From Turritopsis dohrnii (Eukaryota; Cnidaria; Hydrozoa; Anthoathecata; Oceaniidae): 64,000 bases of DNA. The position numbers and the translations under genes are program-made. Each line of letters opens with the position of its first letter. The first letter of the stretch is position 1. The notes below the pieces were generated by a model that saw only the letters and a list, made by a program, of their open reading frames with translations, was not told where the DNA came from and ran no database searches. Positions 56,860-64,000 of this stretch are shown here, piece by piece. The stretch lies in contig BQMF02000284.1 of NCBI GenBank assembly GCA_027922465.2, positions 372,001-436,000 on the forward strand, given 5' to 3'.

Positions 56860-56945
56860 GAGATGCAATGTAACTGGACTCGAACATGAGTCGTAGAGGT
56901 CGTTCTCAAAGGCACTAACCACTACACCATCAGTGCGCTGATGAT
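56860..56945 (-). mobile_element. tRNA-derived SINE head
   Basis: The minus strand has an A-box (tggtgtagtggttagtgcc) and a B-box (gttcgagtcca) with tRNA-like spacing. It is joined to non-tRNA sequence on its 3' side (down to about 56750). The acceptor stem is not paired, so a SINE is more likely than a working tRNA. Confidence 0.55.
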
Positions 56946-57309
56946 AATCAGCTCCTGAGATATATAAAAATGATAATTGAACGCAAATTTGAATGTCAGT
57001 GAGTTTGTTTACAAAATGTAGTAACTATCAAAAGAACAACACGCAAATGACGTCAATCTACTCTTTTAATGTATGTAATCATTGACTCGAGGCTTTCATA
57101 TTGATAAAGAAACAACTTCCCCGACGAAATCTCCCCCATATCAATGCATTTAGACAAACCCATAACAATGACAGTAGACCTTTGAACACTATGCCATGAC
57201 TGATTCCTCAAGTTTCGCCTGGTTTACATTGCTGTACTTGCTTTTAAGTAATTCGTAACGGGATCGAGAAAATAAGAGATAGTGCGGTAACAATAATTAG
57301 GTCGCTTAA

Positions 57310-58802
57310 GCAAAATTTTTGGGAAGTTCTAACTTTTTTAGTTTTGGTTTAAAGTTATTTTCTCGTAAAAATGTTTAACTTGAAAATGTTTTCTCAGGAA
57401 TAAAAAATTCGCAAATCAAATAATTTTAACTATTCTTTTTGAAATTTGAGTGGATTTGGATAGAACCACATAGCGCTATGAAATGTGAAGCAACAGCCAC
57501 ATGCCACCGACTCTATCTCATTATCAACTAGTCATTATCTTTTGTGTAGTATATCTATATATATTAAGCCGGTTTGGGAGTGGAAATAGTTAATGAGACA
57601 TAAGACATTTTATCCCCATAATATTGAAACATAACCATTCACTCAGCCACAAATACAACTTTCCTAGACTTTCCTAAACTACCAGAAACTCATAAGTCAT
57701 AAACTAAGCATAATTAACCTATGCGTCATGCAAAAATGTTTATTGGTTTAACCAAGCACTTAATAGGCAATAGTTTCATTCGAAGATCCAATTATGCGAA
57801 TGGTATTTAAACGTAACAGTGAGGATAAGGGTGAACTTGTTGAAATTCGCAATCACTCATCAAATCAAACGGCTGTTTTTCAAGTTGCTTTTTCTTTGAA
57901 GGTCATTTCGGTTGTATGAAAATATATTTTCAAATACGTCATTACACATTATGTGTTTCCGAAATATAAAAACCTATCGAAACAACTAAAATCGACCTCT
58001 TAAGAAAAACATAAAAACTATAACCTCCGCAAGAGCAGCGATGAAGCACAGATAATGATAAATACCAGAGGCTTTCAAACTCTGACGAAGTCTTTATGTA
58101 GTGACTTCTGACCCTTATCTTCTAATGTAAACATAACAATGATGTGCTAAAGACAGATATTTAACATCAACAAAAATTCCGTAGTTATCATTTCCACTTA
58201 CATTTAATATTGGTAAATCCCAATAAAGTATCAAGACGTGTTATTCATAATGTTATTCATACTTCTACTTCTTCTTCCTTTGTCGTTCGTAGTTAACTCG
58301 GGTTCTCAGCTGCGGAATGCTAAATCTTTCAAGTAGACTGCTTCCTTTCAATAGACTTTCAATTCTTTTCACGCTTAACGAGCCACCCTGGATAATTTCT
58401 TTCCCATGTTTGCGCAAAGTCTACAAATCTCTTTTGCTAAATAGGGATCGTCTTTGCATGTGAGACAATCTTTGTGGGCTATGCCATATGCGCAGTTTAT
58501 CGTAGATTTTGCGGGGAGATGCGTTAACATTTACTCCATCCATTTTCTCCTTGACTTTGCAATAATGTATTTCTTGTCGCTATTGAACATTGCCTTCAGG
58601 TCATCAACCTCATTTTTTGACCACATTTTTCTCTTCGTTGGCGTTAAGAAATTCGAATCCACATGACCATGAAACAGCTCTGTTACTGACTTAGTACCAA
58701 TTGTGGAAGATTTCTCCATTTTTCTCAGATAGTAATGTTCATCTGCAGTCCTCGTGCTATGTCCCATTGCATTCGCAGCCTCTTCCAGGAACATGCTGTG
58801 TC
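57310..58802. repeat. Long direct repeat, copy B (cut by hAT)
   Basis: This follows 24423-26068 closely. Homology stops exactly where the hAT terminus starts (58803). Copy A continues beyond this point into the recombinase gene, so the rest of copy B should lie past the hAT element, outside the window. Confidence 0.85.
58531..58802 (-). pseudogene. Recombinase C-terminus, copy B
   Basis: The minus frame reads L-E-E-A-A-N-A-M-G-H-S-T-R-T-A-D-E-H-Y-Y, then L-R-K-M-E-K-S-S-T-I and a Myb-like start (K-M-W-S-K-N-E-V-D-D-L-K). It lacks the 1-nt deletion that breaks copy A after T-K-S. It has its own deletion a little further on (after F-N-S-D), so the lesions in the two copies are independent. Confidence 0.6.
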
Positions 58803-61800
58803 CAGACCTCTCAAGTCACCCGCATTGAGCGGGTGTCACCCGCATTAAGAAATTTACTCCCACCTATTTTGAGAAAGGAAAAGTCACCCGCATTTCATAT
58901 TGTTTTGTACTTAATATCGCATCCCTCTTTCAACTATTCATCGTGTCCTCTCGCCATTTTATTTTCGAATGAACAGCAGCCGCTACACTTTGAATAGTTT
59001 CGATCTTAGCCTACCGCGAATCATGCGTGTCTGGCTGGGTATAGGCTAGCAATAAGGTAGGCTTTCTTTTAAGCAAGTTTTAACTCACTATGGTATAAAA
59101 AGATCCCACATTTCCTTTACACATTGCGTGAGTGAAGCCAAGTTTCCTTTCATTGTTAATTCAAATTCAAAACTTAAAAAATAAAGAATTCGTGTTTAGA
59201 AGAGTCGTAAGAAAACAAAAAAGAATTTTTTTTCTATTTAAAGGGTGGTTTCCACAACCTCTTATTTTTTCAAGTATCTGAATTTTCCACACTTCTGAAA
59301 TAAGAGTCGCAGAAAAGAATTCTCCGTCGTAGAAGCTATCCTCGTTACTTTCTTTTTTTACAAAAACAAAAAAATTTCGCTAATTGTTTAAAAAGAATTC
59401 TATTATTATTTGTTTATAAATTTAAAAAATCTTGCAAGTGTAAACAAACCTATCTAATAAGATATCAAAACAGGAAATTCGAAAACTTTTTCTTAAGTTT
59501 CTTCTTAATTGCAAAAACGCACGTGATAGATATTCATCTTAAAAAATGGCTACTCGCGAAGATCATTATCGTAATTTGTATTTGGAAGGTATTGCACTAC
59601 TGCAGGAATCCGAGGATAACGTAAGCGATTACTTCGACGCACTGCTTGAGTTCTTCATCGACAATGGCAGTAGGATTGATACACACAGCTTCGAAGAACT
59701 TTTAAAGAAATCTCAAAACATAGATTTTTCGATTTTCAGTATTGATAAAATATCGAATATTTTATTGCCACCAGATGCAAAAAAACTTTTTCCCATCAAG
59801 TGTTCTGCTGATGGTAACTGTCTGTACAACTCGATCTCAGTACTCATTATTGGAACTGAAGAATTGAACCTTGAACTAAGACTGAAAGCCGTCCAAGAAA
59901 TCATAATGAATCGCTTATATTATGGAAAGGAGTTGTTCGAGAAGTATTCTGGGGCTAATAACTTTGAGGAAGAAGTTGTATCTTCAATTAAATCAGGAAC
60001 GTATTCAAGTTTACGTCATATAGCAGCTTTAGCAAATGTACTGAACGTAAAGATACGATCAATTTACCCAGCTATTATAAGTCCGTACGTAAATCGCCAT
60101 GAACTTAATCAAGTATTTACTCCTAAAAGTGAAAGCAGTTACAATTTTGAATATGCTGTTATGTGGACGCACCTAAGCAACACAGTTCGAAACGATTGGC
60201 GCCCAAACCACTTTGTCCCGTGTGTGGCTAAATCAGACACTACTGGTACTGTTCCTAAAAAACGAAAAGCAGAAGCAAACATTGCGTCATTTTTTAAAGT
60301 AACAGCTAAGAAATGTGAAGAGGTGATGGAGAAAAAAGAGGTGGAGAAGAAAGAGGTGGGAAAAAATGAGGTGGAAAAGAAGGAGATGGAGAAGAAAAAG
60401 GCGGAGGTCGAGAACAAGAAAGAGTTTTTGAATGTGAAGGATGATGGTCAGTTTAGGAAAATAAACGAAGAGAATAAAGTAAGGCATTCAATCTTTTAAT
60501 TTATTCGCCTGTCATATTTGCTGTTGAAGTCACACTATTTACCGGAGTCCACCATTTACGGAGTTTTAGTCCACTATACTGTACGCTATGCAATGATTAA
60601 ACGTCACCAGATCGACGTCAATGTTTCCAACAAATTGAAATCGAAAAACTTGATGAGTTTTGTTAAGGTTTTTTAAATCAACGTTGATTCAATGGGGAAA
60701 ACGTTGCAATATCGACGTTGATTTATCAACCAGAAATCAATGATAAATCGACGTCGACTCAATGTTGATATGACGTCGTGCGGTTACTGGAAAGAGAATG
60801 AGTTTCAAAACTTAATTCAAGATTGAGTTTTTACTGCCGTTTACCGGCTGTAGAAAAGTGCTTGGACAAATCCTAAGTAATGTACCGTTTAAGGATTGTG
60901 TCACAAAATGTATAAATTAACGACTTTGAGGCTACGTCTTATTATTCTTAGGGTAAACGCAAGAATGCTGGGTCGATAAAGTATGCCAGCAAATTTAATC
61001 CTGCGTGGACAAAGGCAAGACCTTACATACAGCCCGCAAAAGGCGACATCCATGCTTTTTTGTGCACAATATGTTCAAAGAAAGTGAGTTGTAGTCATCA
61101 AGCAATTGGGGATGTTAATAGACATTGTAGCAGCAGAGAACATCTTAACTTTCAAAAAGGCTTAAATGATCAGGCGAAGTTACCTAAGCATAACAAAGAA
61201 ACAAAGGACAAGGTAAATTTATATTTATAAAGGCTGGCTCACTTGAAAAAACAAGGTGGTTTGTTATCTGAAGGATTTGATGAAGTTTTTGTTGGATAAT
61301 CTATTGTGTCTTCTTTTATGTCATGGTTACGGGACCCAATCGGCACGTGGCGTTGCATTAACGTCAAGAAACGTTACCACAACGTTACAAAATTGTAGTA
61401 ACGTTACTTAACGTTAATAACGCTACGTTCCGGCTGTTTTTTGTTTAAAACTTGTATTGCCAATGGCGAGTGAGAGCACTAATTATTATACCCACTAAGA
61501 TTGTGATTCAATCGTCATTGTCATCGGACGGTGAATAATAAATAATATTAATTCTGGCGTCGTGTGCTAGCTGGGTATGCAAGAAATTTACAAAAAACCT
61601 TTCTAGATATCAATTGTCTTTAGATCACTACTGCTGAACTAAAAATGGCATTGACTATTATTAAGCACAACGCTCCATTTACTATGGCTGATACACTTTC
61701 ACCATTAATCAACGAGGTTTTTTCTGATTCTAAAACTGGATCTGCTTATGCTTCTCGAAGTACAAAAACAATGTGTCTTATAAATGGTGCGCTGAAACCA

Positions 61801-64000
61801 TACTTCAAGTAAGTTACATATTGTCTCTTTGATCTTGCATCAAACATCAATTGTGACAATCCAAAGGAAATAGCAGATTTTTACCTGAGTAAAAGAACAT
61901 ATACGTGCGAATACGTTAAAGGACCTTCGATTTATTCGATTTATGCCGTCGAAATGGTGCGAAAAGCAATGGTAAAAGAACTCGTTTTATTTATTACTTA
62001 ATATATTTATAATTTCCAGATCAAAGTTAATCAATACAATGCAGAATGGTCCATATGCTCTTGGAACAGATGGCTCAAATGACGAGGGTCTGGTGAAAAT
62101 GAACCCATTGGTTGTTCATGTTTTTGATGAAAGTAAGGGAAAAATAGCTTCTCAGTTACTCGACATGGGAACCACAAAGAGCAGTACTGCAGAATCATTG
62201 TTCAACAACATTGACAAAATTTTACAAAGTGTTGGAGTATCATGGGACAATTGTGTAGGTGTTGGGTTGGATAATACAGCAGTTAATCTCGGAAAACGTA
62301 ATTCCATAATGACCAGAGTTTTGAAGAAAAATCCAAACGCCTATATAAATGGATGTCCTTGTCACATTATTCATAACACAGCTCAGAAAGCTGCAGAAAG
62401 TTTCGGAAAAGAAAGCCACTTTGACATCGAAGACTTACTGGTGGATTTATTTTACTGGTTTGACAAAAGTTCCAAACGAAAGGTAAATTTCACTTTACAC
62501 ACTGCATAAACTAAGTTATCATCTAATTGGATAACTTGTAGTGTTCCCCAATCTTGTCTATTACACCGTATCTCTGTAGGTTAAGCTATCGTGTCCATTA
62601 TATCTCATAAAGAGACTTGACGCTCATTTCTTGTCTTAGCTCTGTATAGTTTTTTTCCGCATAGTGTAAGTTCCGTTAAAATGTTCAGAGTATAATGAAA
62701 TTAAAACTCTTTTACAACATGCAGCAGTTCTAAAACCGAGATTGGCAAGTCATGAGGTCATCCTGATAACGGACAAGCCTGCCTGAAACGTTACTGGAGT
62801 ACGATTTTACAAATTAATTTAGGTTCAGCTAGAAGATTTTTGTCAGTTTTGTGACCAAGAGTACCGAAAAATAATCAAGTATGTCAGCACACGTTGGTTA
62901 TCTCTTGAAGCTGCTGTGGAACGTGCTCTTAAATTGTACCCTTCATTGAAATCATACTTTTTATCTGGAGGTGATTGTTCAGCTAGGTTTCAGCGTTTGG
63001 TTGTCAGATTTAATGATCCCATGACGCAAGTTTATCTTATGTTTTATCAATCTGCTTGTCAACTTTTCATCAAACACAATTTACTATTACAACGAGAAGA
63101 ACCACTTATCCCAAAACTGCATGACCAACTTCAAAGATTCATGAGAAGTCTTGGATGTAAGTTTTTAAAAGTAGATGCGGTTGCAGATAAAGGACCAGCC
63201 GATGTGGATTATCAGAACCGAACTAATCAAAAGGATGGTAAGAAACGTTTAATTTTCAGGTGAATTTAAAAATTGACACATAATCGTAGTATGCATATTG
63301 ATCGTGATATCAAATCTTTTCAAACTAATTTTTTATCGACTAAGTGAGATCCCAGCTAATAATGATCATCAGTATGTTTTTATGTGATGTATAATATTTT
63401 CCTTTTTACCGTAGATAATCATTTAGAGATTGGATTTTTGACAAGATCAACACTTAACAAATTGTTTACCGATGTTGAAATTGGACAGCGGGAAAAAGAT
63501 GCGTTTTTTAACGCAGTGAGATCATTTTATGAACGGGCGTACGGATATGCTCTTGCGAACCTTCCGCTGGATGATAGGCTAATCAAAGAAGCATCTGTTG
63601 TTAACTGGGAATCAAGACGTACAATCAACGATGCGTCCACAAGTATTGGTTACTTTGTTAACAGGTAAAATAAATAGTTTTTATAAATATATGTTTTTGC
63701 TTTGCAGTCGGTAAATAACAACTTTAGAGGTAATTTTTACGCTAAAATATTATTTTCAGGTTTCCAAATCTTCTACCATTTCAACTGCCAAAGGAATTCG
63801 ACGAACTGATGGAAGAATATCATGACTACCAGTTTCTGTCTGAAAGCGACATTTCGCCTGAAGACCTTAAGAAAATCAAAGGTGATAAGAGTGATAAAAA
63901 AATCAAAGATGATAAGAGCGATTGCCTGATGTTAGACAGGTTGTGGAATCATTTAGGAGGCTTGAAAACTGCAGCTGGAATGCCTCGTTTCCCCAGACTC
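58803..64000 (+). mobile_element. hAT-type transposon, left end to window edge
   Basis: The terminus is cagacctctcaagtcacccg, with gtcacccgcatt repeated three times within the first 90 bp. It lies directly after gctgtgtc (58795-58802). Copy A of the invaded repeat also has gctgtgtc at this spot, so this is a good 8-bp target duplication candidate, to be confirmed at the right end. It encodes the OTU/BED/hAT protein below. Confidence 0.75.
59546..64000 (+). CDS. OTU protease - BED finger - hAT transposase fusion (incomplete at edge)
   Basis: Exons 59546-60478, 60952-61212, 61624-61808, 62020-62482, 62823-63237, 63415-63664 and 63760-beyond join in frame with GT/AG introns. No stop or frameshift was found. 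Exon 1: OTU cysteine protease (S-A-D-G-N-C-L-Y-N-S with nucleophile Cys; P-N-H-F-V-P-C with His), then a K-K-R-K basic patch, S-F-F-K and a Lys/Glu-rich repeat. Exon 2: BED-like finger (C-T-I-C...H...C/H). Exons 3-7: hAT-like transposase (L-G-T-D-G-S-N-D-E-G, V-G-L-D-N-T-A-V-N, C-P-C-H-I-I-H-N, V-S-T-R-W-L-S-L-E). OTU enzymes remove ubiquitin; its role here is inference. Introns 1 and 2 hold repeats of atcaacgttga and aacgtta. The C-terminal dimerisation domain is outside the window. Confidence 0.7.

Noticed and set aside
60139..60487. Minus-strand Ser/Phe- and Leu-rich frames
   Set aside because: They are the antisense of the Lys/Glu-rich repeat in the OTU-hAT exon.

Overview
The window looks like AT-rich nuclear DNA of an invertebrate animal, most likely a cnidarian. 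I infer this from the short GT/AG introns, the lack of any bacterial gene organisation, and the mix of mobile elements (ISL2EU, Penelope-like, Helitron, piggyBac, hAT, CR1-like LINE). No ordinary single-copy host gene can be named with confidence. Almost everything codable belongs to transposable elements, many nested inside one another, and most are broken by single stops or small indels.

Layout. 1-4255: an ISL2EU-type DNA transposon with a THAP/DDE transposase and a convergent YqaJ/SWIM/PHD gene. 4256-15580: one CR1-like LINE on the minus strand, split by a ~9 kb element (4511-13468). That element itself carries a 4.67 kb transposon (4859-9527) encoding a HECT ubiquitin ligase and a DDE integrase, plus two MITEs. 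15580-21240: a long-TIR transposon whose single large gene ends in a PIN/FEN1-like nuclease domain; it abuts a piggyBac remnant. 22731-23058: a tRNA-derived SINE. 24423-29806: a minus-strand gene joining a SET methyltransferase domain to a tyrosine-recombinase-like domain; its 3' half recurs as a direct repeat at 57310-58802, and a fold-back Penelope insertion (27814-29442) lies in one of its introns. 30623-40436: an autonomous Helitron (Rep and PIF1 helicase), interrupted by a 2.3 kb transposon with a perfect target-site duplication, and carrying downstream a chain of eight tiny in-phase exons of unknown function. 40437-57300: mainly non-coding DNA with three non-autonomous Helitrons, MITEs, a broken satellite and SINE/LINE fragments. 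58803-64000: the start of an apparently intact hAT element whose gene fuses an OTU protease domain, a BED-like zinc finger and the hAT transposase; it runs off the window.

The strongest candidates for undescribed biology are the HECT + integrase transposon, the SET + tyrosine recombinase gene, the PIN-nuclease transposon, the phase-1 micro-exon chain inside the Helitron, and the OTU-hAT fusion. A recurring theme is mobile elements carrying regulators of ubiquitin or chromatin (HECT, OTU, SET, PHD). Element ends were found by matching inverted or direct repeats by eye, so boundaries without a stated target-site duplication are approximate.
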